From NCBI RefSeq assembly GCF_900107965.1, contig NZ_FNVU01000020.1, positions 116,488 to 180,487 on the forward strand: a stretch of DNA of 64,000 bases, written 5' to 3'. Under the pieces are notes generated by a model, which had not been told where the DNA came from, did not search any database, and saw nothing but the letters and a program-made list of their open reading frames with translations. Origin of the DNA: Actinacidiphila yanglinensis (GTDB lineage Bacteria; Actinomycetota; Actinomycetes; Streptomycetales; Streptomycetaceae). Below are positions 15,875 to 24,838 of the stretch, piece by piece (the first letter of the stretch is position 1; each line of letters begins with the position of its first letter). The position numbers and the translations under genes are program-made.

Positions 15875-16978
15875 ATGCAGGAAGACAGACAACGTCGTAC
15901 GTGCAGGACGGCGTCGCGCCCGGCTCTGATCGCGGCGGCGGCGCTGGTGCTCTCCGCCGCGCTCACCGGCTGCGGCAGCGCGGCGATCGGCGCCACCACC
16001 AAGGTCGAACCCTCGCGCCAGCCCCAGCAGTTGCTGCCGCAGGCACTGAAGGAGGGCAAGGTGGTGTGGTACACGACCTTCGCCGACTCGGACGTGGACG
16101 ACATGATCTCGGCGTTCCAGAAGGCCTATCCGGGGATCAAGGTCGAGGCGCTGCGGCTGAGCGCCGACAAGCTGCCCTCCCGGCTGGTCACCGAGCAGCG
16201 CGGCCGGAAGTTCAACGCCGACGTCATCTCGGCGGACAGCGAGCCGGTCTACCAGCTCATCAAGGTCGGCACCCTGACCCCCTACCAGGTCCCGCAGAGG
16301 CCGCCGCTCCCCGCCCAGCTGCGCGACCTCCCGGCCGGATACGGCAACGCCGTCTACATCCTGACCAGCGCCATCGCCTACAACCCCGACGGCGTCAAGG
16401 CGCAGCACCTCCAGCCGCCCACCAGTATCGAGGACCTGACCAAGCCGGCCTGGAAGGGCCGCTTCTCCATCGACCCGTCCGCGATCAACTGGTACGAGAG
16501 CCTGATCGCGTCCATGGGGCACGCCAAGGCTCTGGACCTGGTCAAGAAGCTCGGCGACAACTCGCCGCGGCTGGTGGAGAGCCACACCCAGTCGCTCACC
16601 GAGGTGCAGGCCGGCGAACCGCTCGCGTCGGTGAACGCGTACGCCTACAAGGCCGCGTCGCTGGCGAAGAAGACCCCCGGCCGGATGGCGTTCGCCAACA
16701 CCGATCCCCAGCCCACGGCCGCCGCCCTCGCGGAGATCGCCCGGAACGCCCCGCACCCGTCCGCGGCCAAGCTGTTCATGGACTGGATCATGTCGGCGTC
16801 GGGCCAGGACAGCGTCGTCTCCATCACCAACCACACGTCGCTCAGCCCGAGCGCGGCCAACGACGCCAGCGTGTGGGACCCGGCGAAGTGGAAGCCCGCG
16901 TGGTCGATGCCGGTGATCACCGCGGACGCGTACGACCGCTACCTGGAGGAGTACCAGAAGGCCCTGCACGCCGTCTGA
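15875..16978 (+). CDS. ABC importer substrate-binding lipoprotein, iron/thiamine type
   Basis: 367-residue extracellular binding protein of solute-binding family 1 (FbpA/AfuA-like). A lipobox ALTGC places the lipid-modified Cys at residue 33 after a hydrophobic signal. The mature start VVWYTTFADSDVDDMISAFQ is characteristic of this family. ATG 15875 is chosen because GGAGG lies 8 nt upstream; an in-frame ATG at 15860 also exists. Permease and ATPase follow in the same operon. The family carries ferric iron, thiamine or phosphonates, but members in catabolic clusters may take up organic acids, so either iron for the oxygenases or the aromatic substrate is possible. Confidence 0.85.
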   Translation: MQEDRQRRTCRTASRPALIAAAALVLSAALTGCGSAAIGATTKVEPSRQPQQLLPQALKEGKVVWYTTFADSDVDDMISAFQKAYPGIKVEALRLSADKLPSRLVTEQRGRKFNADVISADSEPVYQLIKVGTLTPYQVPQRPPLPAQLRDLPAGYGNAVYILTSAIAYNPDGVKAQHLQPPTSIEDLTKPAWKGRFSIDPSAINWYESLIASMGHAKALDLVKKLGDNSPRLVESHTQSLTEVQAGEPLASVNAYAYKAASLAKKTPGRMAFANTDPQPTAAALAEIARNAPHPSAAKLFMDWIMSASGQDSVVSITNHTSLSPSAANDASVWDPAKWKPAWSMPVITADAYDRYLEEYQKALHAV

Positions 16979-17039
16979 GCCCGCGCCGGCGCCCCGCTCC
17001 CTCCCCGTTCACCCATCCGACCCGAGAACGGCCACATCC

Positions 17040-18815
17040 ATGAGCCTGATCAGCCGGTCCCGCCCAGCGCCACCTCCCACCCTGACCACGCCGCCCGCCC
17101 GCTCGACGACGAAGGGCCTGCTGAGGTGGTTCCGCGATCCGCGCAACCTGCTGCTCGCGCTGGTCGCCCTGGTCGTCGCCTACCTCGCGATCGTGCCCGC
17201 CGCCACCATGGCGGTGGCCAGTCTCCAGTCGCAGTTCCTCAGTACGGGCCCGGTGGACTGGACGTTCCGCCACTACACCGAGACGCTGGGCACCTCGGAC
17301 TTCTGGACGCTGGTCGGCAACTCCTTCGCCTACGCCGGAGCCACCGCGGCGATCAGCACGGTGGTCGGTTTCGGGCTGGCCTACCTGGTCTCCCGCACCG
17401 ACACCCCGGCCAAGTTCTTCGCGCAGGTCGCCGCCCTGGTGCCGCTGATCATCCCCGGCATCCTCAACACCGTCGCCTGGGCGCTGCTGTTCGCCCCGCA
17501 CACCGGTGCGCTCAACGTGCTGCTGCGGGACGTCCACCTGCCGGCGTTCGACATCTACTCGCTGGCCGGCATGGTCCTGGTGCAGTCCATGCACGTCACG
17601 CCGGTCGCCTTCCTGATGGGCACCGCCGCCTTCAGCCAGATGGACTCCTCGCTGGAGGAGGCGGCGCTCGCCTCGGGCGCACCGCCCCGGCGGGTGTTCC
17701 GCACCATCACCGTCCGGCTGATCCGCCCGGCGATCATGTCCGCGGTGCTGCTGATGTTCGTGCAGACCATCTCCACCTTCGAGGTGCCGCAGCTGATCGG
17801 CGTGCCCGGGCGGAAGTTCGTCTTCGTCAGCAAGATCTACAACGCGTTGCAGGCGTTCCCCACCGACTACGGCACGGTCGGGGTGATCGGTGTGTTCATT
17901 CTCGTGGTCGCCGCGCTCGGACTGTGGCTCTCCCGCCGGCTCGGCGGCGCGGGGGCCGGCGCCCAGACCATCTCCGGCAAGGGGTTCCGGCCCACGGTCA
18001 CCGAACTCGGCCGCTGGCGCTGGCTGGGCCTGGCGCTCTTCGTGCTGTTCTTCCTGGTGGCGGTCGCCCTGCCGCTGCTGATGCTGGTCTGGTCCTCGCT
18101 GCTGCCCGGTTACGAGCCGCCGTCCGTCTCCGCGCTGCACCACCTGACGCTCTCCAACTACCGGGAGATCTGGCACACCCCCGGCCTGGTGGACTCGGTA
18201 CGCAACAGCCTGATCACCGCGGTCCTCGCCGGCGCGGTGGTCACCGTGATCAGCGCCCTGGTCGCCTACATCACCGTCAAGACCAAGGCCCGCGGCCGCG
18301 GACTGCTGGACGGCCTGGCCACGATCCCGCTGGCCGTGCCCAGCGTCGTCATGGGCGTCGGCATCCTGTACTGGTACCTGACCCTTCCGCTGCCGATCCA
18401 CCTCTACGGCACCCTGACCATCCTGGTCATCGCCTTCGTGACCATCGGCCTGCCCTACGGGCTGCGCTACATCGTGCCCGGCATGTCGCAGATCAAGGAC
18501 GAGCTGGAGGAGGCCGCCGCGGCCAGCGGGGCGAACTGGCCGCGGACCTTCTGGCGGATCTACGTGCCGCTGCTGGTGCCGTCGCTGGCCGCGGCCTTCC
18601 TCTACACCGTCATCGTCGCGTTCCGGGAGATCTCCGCGGCGATCTTCCTCTACACCCAGGGCACCCAAGTGGTGTCGGTGACGATCTACCAGCAGTGGTC
18701 CAACGGCAGCTATCCGATCGTGGCCGCGCTCGGCGTGGTCATCGTCGTCTTCCTCGCCGTGATCGTCGCCATCGTCCGCCTCCTCACCAGGAGATTCGGG
18801 CTGAACCGCCAGTGA
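17040..18815 (+). CDS. ABC importer permease, two-domain (FbpB-like)
   Basis: 591-residue membrane protein with two fused permease halves. Each half carries the EAA loop that docks with the ATPase: EEAALASGAPPRRVF near residue 210 and EEAAAASGANWPRTF near 490. About 12 hydrophobic segments are seen, starting NLLLALVALVVAYLAIVP. The fused form is usual for iron- and thiamine-type importers. It sits between the binding-protein gene (61-bp gap) and the ATPase gene (19-bp gap). Confidence 0.9.
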   Translation: MSLISRSRPAPPPTLTTPPARSTTKGLLRWFRDPRNLLLALVALVVAYLAIVPAATMAVASLQSQFLSTGPVDWTFRHYTETLGTSDFWTLVGNSFAYAGATAAISTVVGFGLAYLVSRTDTPAKFFAQVAALVPLIIPGILNTVAWALLFAPHTGALNVLLRDVHLPAFDIYSLAGMVLVQSMHVTPVAFLMGTAAFSQMDSSLEEAALASGAPPRRVFRTITVRLIRPAIMSAVLLMFVQTISTFEVPQLIGVPGRKFVFVSKIYNALQAFPTDYGTVGVIGVFILVVAALGLWLSRRLGGAGAGAQTISGKGFRPTVTELGRWRWLGLALFVLFFLVAVALPLLMLVWSSLLPGYEPPSVSALHHLTLSNYREIWHTPGLVDSVRNSLITAVLAGAVVTVISALVAYITVKTKARGRGLLDGLATIPLAVPSVVMGVGILYWYLTLPLPIHLYGTLTILVIAFVTIGLPYGLRYIVPGMSQIKDELEEAAAASGANWPRTFWRIYVPLLVPSLAAAFLYTVIVAFREISAAIFLYTQGTQVVSVTIYQQWSNGSYPIVAALGVVIVVFLAVIVAIVRLLTRRFGLNRQ

Positions 18816-18834
18816 GCACTCGAAGGAGAGTCTC

Positions 18835-20031
18835 GTGATCGAGGTACGCGGACTGACCAAGCGCTACCCGGGAAGGACCGTGTCGCGCAACGCCGTCGAC
18901 GGTATCGACCTGGACATACCGGAAGGGAAACTGGTCACCCTGCTCGGCCCGAGCGGCTGCGGCAAGACCACCACGCTACGGCTGATCGCGGGTCTGGAAC
19001 GGCCGGACGCCGGCCGGATACGGATCGGCGACCGGCTGATGTGCGCCCCCGCGGAGGGCGTCTTCGTCGGGGTGCACCAGCGGCCGATCGGCGTGGTCTT
19101 CCAGTCCTACGCGGTGTGGCCGCACATGACGGCCGTGCAGAACGTGATGTTCCCGCTGCAGTCCGGGCAGAAGCGGCTGCCGAAGGCGCAGGCCCGCAAG
19201 CGCGCCATGGAGGCACTGGACCTGGTGGGCCTGGCCGAGTTCGCCGACCGGCCCGCGCCCGCGCTGTCCGGCGGGCAACAGCAGCGGGTCTCGCTGGCCC
19301 GCGCGCTCACCCGGGAGCCGGAGGTGCTGCTGCTCGACGAACCGCTGAGCAACCTGGACGCCGGGCTGCGCGACCGGGTGCGCGACGAGATCCGGGCGGT
19401 GCAACTGAGGCTCGGCATCACCACCGTGTTCGTCACGCACGACCAGGACGAGGCGCTCGCGGTCTCCGACGAGGTGATCGTCATGGACAGCGGCCGGATC
19501 GTGGAGCGCGGGCAGGCGCAGGACATCTACCGGTGCCCGAAAGAGGAGTTCACCGCCCGGTTCATGGGTATTTCCAACAGCCTGCCCGGTACGGTACGCA
19601 CCGGTGCGGGAGAGGTCGCCCCCGCGGACCCCGCCGACCCCGGGAGCCCCGCCGACCCTGCCGCCACCACGGACATCGCCGACATCGACCTCGCCCACGG
19701 CACGCTGCGCTGCGTGACCACCGGGCCGACCGCCGCCGGGGACCGGGTGAACGTCTTCATCCGGCCGGAGAGCCTGCTGCTGTCCCGCAAGGACCCCTCG
19801 GGCCGCGGCTGGAAGGGCACGGTGGAGTTCAGCATCTACCACGGCGACTGCTGGGACTACCACGTCCGGGTCGGCGACACATTGCTGCGCTCGCGGATGT
19901 ACCGGGAGAAGGTCGGACTCACGCACGGCGACCCGGTGTTCGTCGTGCCCGAGCAGGACACCGCCATCGCCATTCCGGCGGCCGCATCCGAGGACGCGGC
20001 GCGGGAGAGGAGCGCGTTGGCCGCGAGGTGA
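18835..20031 (+). CDS. ABC importer ATPase with C-terminal TOBE region
   Basis: 398-residue nucleotide-binding subunit. Walker A GPSGCGKTT at 38-46, Q-loop VVFQSYAVWPHMT near 90, signature LSGGQQQRV at 144-152 and Walker B VLLLDEP at 164-170 followed by the H-loop VTHDQDEA. After residue 235 a TOBE-like domain contains VNVFIRPESLLL and an Ala/Asp/Pro-rich insert (about 262-283). GTG start at 18835 has an AAGGAGAG site. Energises the importer encoded just upstream. Confidence 0.92.
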   Translation: MIEVRGLTKRYPGRTVSRNAVDGIDLDIPEGKLVTLLGPSGCGKTTTLRLIAGLERPDAGRIRIGDRLMCAPAEGVFVGVHQRPIGVVFQSYAVWPHMTAVQNVMFPLQSGQKRLPKAQARKRAMEALDLVGLAEFADRPAPALSGGQQQRVSLARALTREPEVLLLDEPLSNLDAGLRDRVRDEIRAVQLRLGITTVFVTHDQDEALAVSDEVIVMDSGRIVERGQAQDIYRCPKEEFTARFMGISNSLPGTVRTGAGEVAPADPADPGSPADPAATTDIADIDLAHGTLRCVTTGPTAAGDRVNVFIRPESLLLSRKDPSGRGWKGTVEFSIYHGDCWDYHVRVGDTLLRSRMYREKVGLTHGDPVFVVPEQDTAIAIPAAASEDAARERSALAAR

Positions 20032-20413
20032 GCCGGGAACTGACCTGAACCGACGGCGAGTCGGCCCGAGTCGGGCCACGGCGGGGTGGGGTGGCGGGAC
20101 GCGCGAAGGGCGCTCCCGCACCCCGCCCCGCCGTCGCGCGTTCGGGACGCCCGGGGTGTGCGAGTGGTGTGACGGATGTGACCAATGTGTGCGGGCCCGG
20201 CGCCAACTCCTTGACGCTGGGGCGGGGTCGGCTGAGACTGCCTATCGGGCCGAGAGGCCCACGATCCACAGAGTGAGAGCGTTCTCTGCAACATAAATCC
20301 AAGGTCTATTCGGCAGTTGACGCCGCAAAACAGAGAGTTCACGCGCGAACGACCCCCCACAATCCGCGCAGACCCGAGCGTTCACTTCGTGAACCCGGGC
20401 GAAAGGACCCCCC
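20032..20413. other. Intergenic region, promoter of the beta-helix gene
   Basis: 382 bp without a convincing gene. It holds the LacI-type half-palindrome at 20275-20286 and, past it, an A/T-richer stretch (ACATAAATCCAAGG, about 20290-20303) that is unusual for this genome and probably marks the promoter or leader of the secreted beta-helix gene. No clear terminator for the ABC operon was seen. Confidence 0.4.
20275..20286. promoter_or_regulatory. Putative LacI-type operator
   Basis: GAGAGCGTTCTC, one base off the perfect palindrome GAGAGCGCTCTC found upstream of the GH3 gene (28619-28636). About 130 bp upstream of the secreted beta-helix gene. CG-centred palindromes of this kind are bound by LacI-family sugar regulators in actinomycetes. 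Confidence 0.5.
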
Positions 20414-22297
20414 ATGCCCAGACCATTCCTCCCGGTCCGCACCGCGGACCACCGGCGACACGGGCCCACCCGCCGGCGCGGCTACGCCCTGCTCGGCGCC
20501 GCCACGCTGCTGATCGCCGGGTTGACCAGCCTGACCGGCGCGGCGGGCGCCGCCTCGGCGCAGCCGGCCGTCCATGGCAGCACGGCCGTCCGGCCCGCCG
20601 CCGACGCGGCGGACTGCCCGGCGCAGTCGGACACCCCCGACTTCGGGTCGAACGTCCATGTCTTCGATCCGTCGATGGGGGACACCGCGATCCAGTCCCA
20701 GCTGGACACGCAGTTCAACCAGATGAAGGACACCAACTCCGCCCAGTTCAGCGAGAACCGGGTGGCCGACCTGTTCAAGCCCGGAACGTACGGGGTGGAG
20801 GACAACGTCGGCTTCTACACCTCGGTGGCGGGGCTGGGGCAGAACCCGGACGACGTGACCATCAACGGTGACGTCACGGTGGACGCCTTCAACGCCTCCG
20901 ACGCGGGCAACGCCACGCAGAACTTCTGGCGCAGCGCGGAGAACCTGGCGATCAATCCCTCCAGCGGGACGGATCGTTGGGCGGTGGCGCAGGCGGCGCC
21001 GTTCCGGCGGATCGACGTGCACGGCAACCTGGCGCTGTACCCGGCCAGTTACGGCTACGCCAGTGGCGGCTTCATCGCCGACAGCAAGGTGAGCGGTGAA
21101 GCCTCGTCGGTCTCGCAGCAGCAGTGGTACACCCGCAACAGCAATCTGGGCAGCTGGGCGGGCGGGGTGTGGAACATGGTCTTCTCCGGGGTGACGGGAG
21201 CTCCGGGCAACACCTTCCCCAACCCGCCGGAGACGACGCTGGCCACCACGCCGGTCTCCCGGGACGTGCCGTACCTGTACATCGACAGCGCCGGCAAGTA
21301 CCACGTGTTCGAGCCGAGCCTGCAGACCAACTCCTCCGGTCCGAGCTGGGCCGGCGGCAGCACCGCCGGGACGTCGCTGCCGATGAGCCAGTTCTACGTG
21401 GTCAAGGCGGGTGACACCGCGGAGACGATCAACAACGCGCTGGCGGAGGGCTGCAACCTGTTCGTCACGCCGGGCGTGTACCACCTCAGCGAGACGCTGA
21501 ACGTGACGCGGCCGGACACGACGATTCTGGGGATCGGCTACCCGACGTTCGTCCCGGACAACGGGGTGAACGCGATGCAGGTCGCCGACGTGGACGGCGT
21601 GCGGCTCAAGGGTCTGCTGTTCGACGCGGGAACGACCAACTCGCAGGCGCTGCTGACGGTGGGACCGTCCGGGTCCTCCGCGGACCACGCCTCGGATCCC
21701 ACCACGATCCAGGACGTGTTCTTCCGGATCGGCGGTGAGAAGGCGGGCAAGGCGACGGACAGCCTGGTGGTCAACAGCAACAACACGATCATCGACCACA
21801 TCTGGGCCTGGCGCGCCGACCACGGCAACTCCGGCACGGTCGGCTGGACGACCAACACCGCCGACAACGGGTTGACGGTCAACGGCAACGACGTGCTGGC
21901 CGACGGCCTGTTCGTCGAGCACTACCAGAAGTACGAGGTGGTGTGGAACGGACAGGGCGGGAAGACGATCTTCTTCCAGAACGAGAACCCGTACGACCCG
22001 CCGGACCAGGCGTCGTGGATGAGCGCGTCGGGGGTGAACGGCTACGCCGCCTACAAGGTGGGCGCGAACGTCACCTCGCACGAGGCGTGGGGACTCGGGA
22101 GTTACTGCTACTTCAACGTCAATCCCGCGGTGAACAACTACCACGCCTTCGAGGTGCCGGACACGCCCGGCGTGAAGGTCCATGACGCGCTGACCGTCTC
22201 GCTCGGTGGGGTGGGCACCATCAGCCACGTCATCAACGACACCGGAGCGGTCACCGCGTCCAACACCACACCCACCAACGTCGTCGACTACCCGTAG
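20414..22297 (+). CDS. Secreted right-handed beta-helix protein, possible glycosidase/lyase
   Basis: 627 residues. The N-terminus has several Arg, a hydrophobic core and a likely cleavage after ASA near residue 50. The rest lacks membrane segments and is rich in short Asn/Gly/Val repeats (DVTINGDVTVDAFNA, TVNGNDVLADGLFVEH, VVNSNNTIIDHIWAW), the pattern of pectate-lyase/GH55-type parallel beta-helices. Close relatives in streptomycetes are, from memory, often labelled adenylyl cyclase or coagulation-factor-like without basis. Activity is unknown; a beta-glucanase or polysaccharide lyase is plausible. A LacI-type operator-like motif upstream supports carbohydrate control. Confidence 0.7.
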   Translation: MPRPFLPVRTADHRRHGPTRRRGYALLGAATLLIAGLTSLTGAAGAASAQPAVHGSTAVRPAADAADCPAQSDTPDFGSNVHVFDPSMGDTAIQSQLDTQFNQMKDTNSAQFSENRVADLFKPGTYGVEDNVGFYTSVAGLGQNPDDVTINGDVTVDAFNASDAGNATQNFWRSAENLAINPSSGTDRWAVAQAAPFRRIDVHGNLALYPASYGYASGGFIADSKVSGEASSVSQQQWYTRNSNLGSWAGGVWNMVFSGVTGAPGNTFPNPPETTLATTPVSRDVPYLYIDSAGKYHVFEPSLQTNSSGPSWAGGSTAGTSLPMSQFYVVKAGDTAETINNALAEGCNLFVTPGVYHLSETLNVTRPDTTILGIGYPTFVPDNGVNAMQVADVDGVRLKGLLFDAGTTNSQALLTVGPSGSSADHASDPTTIQDVFFRIGGEKAGKATDSLVVNSNNTIIDHIWAWRADHGNSGTVGWTTNTADNGLTVNGNDVLADGLFVEHYQKYEVVWNGQGGKTIFFQNENPYDPPDQASWMSASGVNGYAAYKVGANVTSHEAWGLGSYCYFNVNPAVNNYHAFEVPDTPGVKVHDALTVSLGGVGTISHVINDTGAVTASNTTPTNVVDYP

Positions 22298-22440
22298 CCC
22301 CGAGGGCCCCCGCGGCCCGAAGAGGTGACGTCGACGGCCCGATCGCGGCCCCGGACGCCCCGCCCCCAGCGGCGGTCGCCCCGGGGCCGCACCCTTCGGT
22401 CGGCCGGCGGGCCGCGCCCGTGCTGCCGGCCCCGCGCGGG

Positions 22441-24156
22441 TCAACAGCCGCCCGTGCGGCGGTAGATCCGCGCACTGTCGACGACGGCGACCGGCAGGTA
22501 GGAGCGGGCCAGCAGGCGCGCCAGCGGCGGGTAGCCGGCCACCCGATACGGGGTGCCCGCGGACTCGTCGACGACCAGGCACGGGGGAGCGGCGGCGAGT
22601 TCGCGCCGGAACGCGGTCCAGGCACCCGGCACGGCGTAGCGGGCGCCCACCCGGTGCACGTCCGCCCCGCCGCTGAAGTTCGTGAGCAGCCCGGCGGTGA
22701 GGTAGCGGCTGCTCGCGGGGCGGCCGGCGAGCCAGTACTCCTCCGGATGCATGCCCCACAGGAGGACCCGCTGCCCGGGCGTGCTGTGCGCGTCCACCGC
22801 CGCCGCGACCGCGAGCGACCTCCCCATCTGCGGCGGGCTCGCCCGCCAAGCGCCCGCGGTGAACACCCCGCACACCGCCAGGGCGGCAGCCACCGCGACC
22901 GCGACGCCCCGGCTCCCGGACAGCGCGGTCGTACGGAACCGCGTCGCCGTCCCCGGCCGCGAAGCCGTGCCCGGCTCCACCTCCGGCGGCGACCCCGACC
23001 CCAACTCCGGGCGGAAACGGTTCGCACGCACCGCGCGCAGCGCCAACAGCACGAGCGGTGGCACCAGTTGCAGGAAGTAGTGGCCGTAGAAGTGGAACCC
23101 CGCGGTGACGCCCGCCGCCGAGGCGAGCAGCCACAGCCACAGGACGCGGTCGAAGCCGCTGAAGGGGCGGCGCGCGAGGAAGCGGGGCAGGAAGGGGACG
23201 AACGCGCCGAACAGGACGGCGAGCCGCAGCAGGTTGCCCGCGACGTGGCCGCACATCGCGCCGAGCGCGGCCGGCGAGTCGGCGTAGGACCCGGAGGAGA
23301 GGAACACCCAGAAGACGAAGGGACGTGTCCCGAGCAGGAGTGCGCAACCGGTCACCGGCACCAGCAGGCCCGCCGCCAAGGCCGCGCCGGACCGCAGCCG
23401 GCGCCGCCGGGGGGAGGTGAGGACCTGGACGGCCAGCGGCAGCAGCGGGGCGAGCCCCACCTGCTTGGTCAGGGTGGCGACGGCGAGGACGGCCCCGGCG
23501 GCGAGGAAGCGGCGCCGCGACCCGTAGTACATCGCCGCCGCCGTCGCCGGGAGCATGAAGATCTCGAAGGTCGCCGCCATCGCGTCGGGTGCGGGCAGCG
23601 CCGTCGACGCGGCGACCGTCAGCACCCCCGCGGGCCACGCCGCCCACGCGCCGCACTCCGCTGCCGCCAGTCGGGCGACGAACAGCGCGGTGACCGCGAG
23701 CGCCACCACCGCGCAGGCCCGCACCAGCCAGAGCGAGCCGGGTCCGGACACGGCGAAGCAGGCTTCGTACAGCCAGGGCACCAGGGGCGGTTTGCGGTCC
23801 ACCACGTCGGCGTACATCCGCCCGCCGTGCCGCAGCGCGACCGCTTCGGTCGCGAGGTACCCCTCGTCGGGGCTCCAGAACGGGCGGCGGAAGGACGGGG
23901 CGCGCACGGCGAGCGCGAGCACGAGGAGGACCGCGAACCGGGCAGCCGGGCGGTGCGTCCAGCGCTGGGGCCAGCGCGTCGAACGGCGCACCCGCGCCTG
24001 CCGGTTCGGCCGCCCGGTACCCGTCTCCGCCTCCGCACCCACGCCGGTTCCGGCCGGTCGCGGGACCGGTCGTGCGGTCGGCCTCGCGGGCGGCGCAAGG
24101 GTCGTGGGCGGTGGGGAGACGGCCGGATCGGCCACGTCAACAGGCAAGGTCGGCAC
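22441..24156 (-). CDS. GT39/PMT-like membrane glycosyltransferase
   Basis: 571-residue polytopic protein of the ArnT/PMT_2 type, which transfers sugars from polyprenyl phosphate. The first extracytoplasmic loop has the expected acidic pair in FWSPDEGYLATEA; roughly ten hydrophobic helices follow to about residue 430, then a soluble C-terminal domain. A long Pro/Ala/Thr-rich cytoplasmic N-tail (about 70 residues) precedes the first helix. GTG start at 24156. It converges on the beta-helix gene across 143 bp (GC-rich, no clear hairpin) and is divergent from the GntR operon; no obvious functional partner is adjacent. Confidence 0.8.
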   Translation of the reverse strand: MPTLPVDVADPAVSPPPTTLAPPARPTARPVPRPAGTGVGAEAETGTGRPNRQARVRRSTRWPQRWTHRPAARFAVLLVLALAVRAPSFRRPFWSPDEGYLATEAVALRHGGRMYADVVDRKPPLVPWLYEACFAVSGPGSLWLVRACAVVALAVTALFVARLAAAECGAWAAWPAGVLTVAASTALPAPDAMAATFEIFMLPATAAAMYYGSRRRFLAAGAVLAVATLTKQVGLAPLLPLAVQVLTSPRRRRLRSGAALAAGLLVPVTGCALLLGTRPFVFWVFLSSGSYADSPAALGAMCGHVAGNLLRLAVLFGAFVPFLPRFLARRPFSGFDRVLWLWLLASAAGVTAGFHFYGHYFLQLVPPLVLLALRAVRANRFRPELGSGSPPEVEPGTASRPGTATRFRTTALSGSRGVAVAVAAALAVCGVFTAGAWRASPPQMGRSLAVAAAVDAHSTPGQRVLLWGMHPEEYWLAGRPASSRYLTAGLLTNFSGGADVHRVGARYAVPGAWTAFRRELAAAPPCLVVDESAGTPYRVAGYPPLARLLARSYLPVAVVDSARIYRRTGGC

Positions 24157-24234
24157 CGCGGTTGCTCCTGTCCGGACGGGGGCGGGCCGTACGCCGTCGA
24201 GGTGCGGCCCGCCTCTCGGATGTGTTCGGATCGG

Positions 24235-24264
24235 CTCGGTCCACTAGTTAACTAGTGGACCGAG
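24235..24264. promoter_or_regulatory. 30-bp perfect palindrome, putative operator
   Basis: A perfect 30-bp palindrome with the central sequence GTCCACTAGTTAACTAGTGG. It lies in the 244-bp divergent region between the glycosyltransferase and the YtrA-type GntR gene. Its half site GGTCCACTA recurs at 24368, next to the GntR promoter, so both are probably sites for that regulator. Confidence 0.65.
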
Positions 24265-24367
24265 TGTTGGACGGAACCGACCGCGCTGTCAACCGGCGGC
24301 GCGTCACCGGGCCCGCCAACCCGCGGTCCTTCGGCGGAGGAGGGGGCGGCCCGGCGGAATGCCCCCC

Positions 24368-24388
24368 GGTCCACTACTCACCTAGGGG
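24368..24388. promoter_or_regulatory. Second, imperfect operator at the GntR promoter
   Basis: Starts GGTCCACTACTCACCTAGGG, sharing GGTCCACTA and CTAG with the palindrome at 24235-24264. It abuts the -10 box at 24389 and could block RNA polymerase. Confidence 0.5.
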
Positions 24389-24394
24389 TATGAT
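24389..24394 (+). promoter_or_regulatory. -10 box of a leaderless transcript
   Basis: TATGAT ends 6 nt before the GTG start codon at 24401. Transcription would begin at or near the start codon, and no ribosome-binding site precedes it, so the GntR mRNA is probably leaderless, as is common in Streptomyces. Confidence 0.55.
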
Positions 24395-24400
24395 GCGCTC

Positions 24401-24838
24401 GTGGTGACGTACCGGATCGAGCGGCGCAGTGGCGTGGCCGCCTACCAGCAGATCGTCCGGCAGACCAAACAGGCTCTGCGGCTGGGCCAGTTGGCCCCCG
24501 GCGACAAGCTGCCGTCAGCCGCGGAGGTGGTGGCCGCGACCGCGATCAACCCCAACACCGTGCTCAAGGCGTACCGGGAGTTGGAGAGCGAGGGGCTGGT
24601 GGAGGCCCGCCAGGGGGTCGGCACCTTCGTCCGCAGGTCGCTCGCCCAGCCCGGCGCCGCCGCCGACTCGCCGCTGCGCGACGGCCTGCGCGCCTGGATG
24701 GCCGCCGCCCGCGCCGCGGACCTCGGCCGGGAGGACGTCGCGGCCCTGCTGACCGCTGCCCTCGACGAGTCCTTCCCGCGCGCCGCCGACGCCCGGCTGC
24801 CCGGCGCCGGGACGCACCGCACCCATGAGCACGACTAG
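24401..24838 (+). CDS. GntR-family regulator, YtrA subfamily
   Basis: 145 residues: a winged helix (VAAYQQIVRQTKQALRLG, then LPSAAEVVAATAINPNTVLKAY) and only a short C-terminal helical tail, the YtrA form that regulates ABC exporters. GTG at 24401 (or the adjacent GTG at 24404) starts the gene. Its end overlaps the ATPase start by 14 nt, so regulator, ATPase and permease are one operon. It probably represses itself through the two operators upstream and may respond to a cell-envelope-active compound. Confidence 0.88.
   Translation: MVTYRIERRSGVAAYQQIVRQTKQALRLGQLAPGDKLPSAAEVVAATAINPNTVLKAYRELESEGLVEARQGVGTFVRRSLAQPGAAADSPLRDGLRAWMAAARAADLGREDVAALLTAALDESFPRAADARLPGAGTHRTHEHD

Noticed and set aside
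20339..23656. A 1105-codon leftward frame over the beta-helix and glycosyltransferase genes
   Set aside because: Antisense or out-of-frame shadow of two genes with clear signal peptide or membrane features.
24384..24394. GGGGTATGATG as a seventh GntR operator of the aromatic regulon
   Set aside because: It matches only part of the motif, lies far from the cluster and is better explained as a -10 box with a YtrA-type operator.
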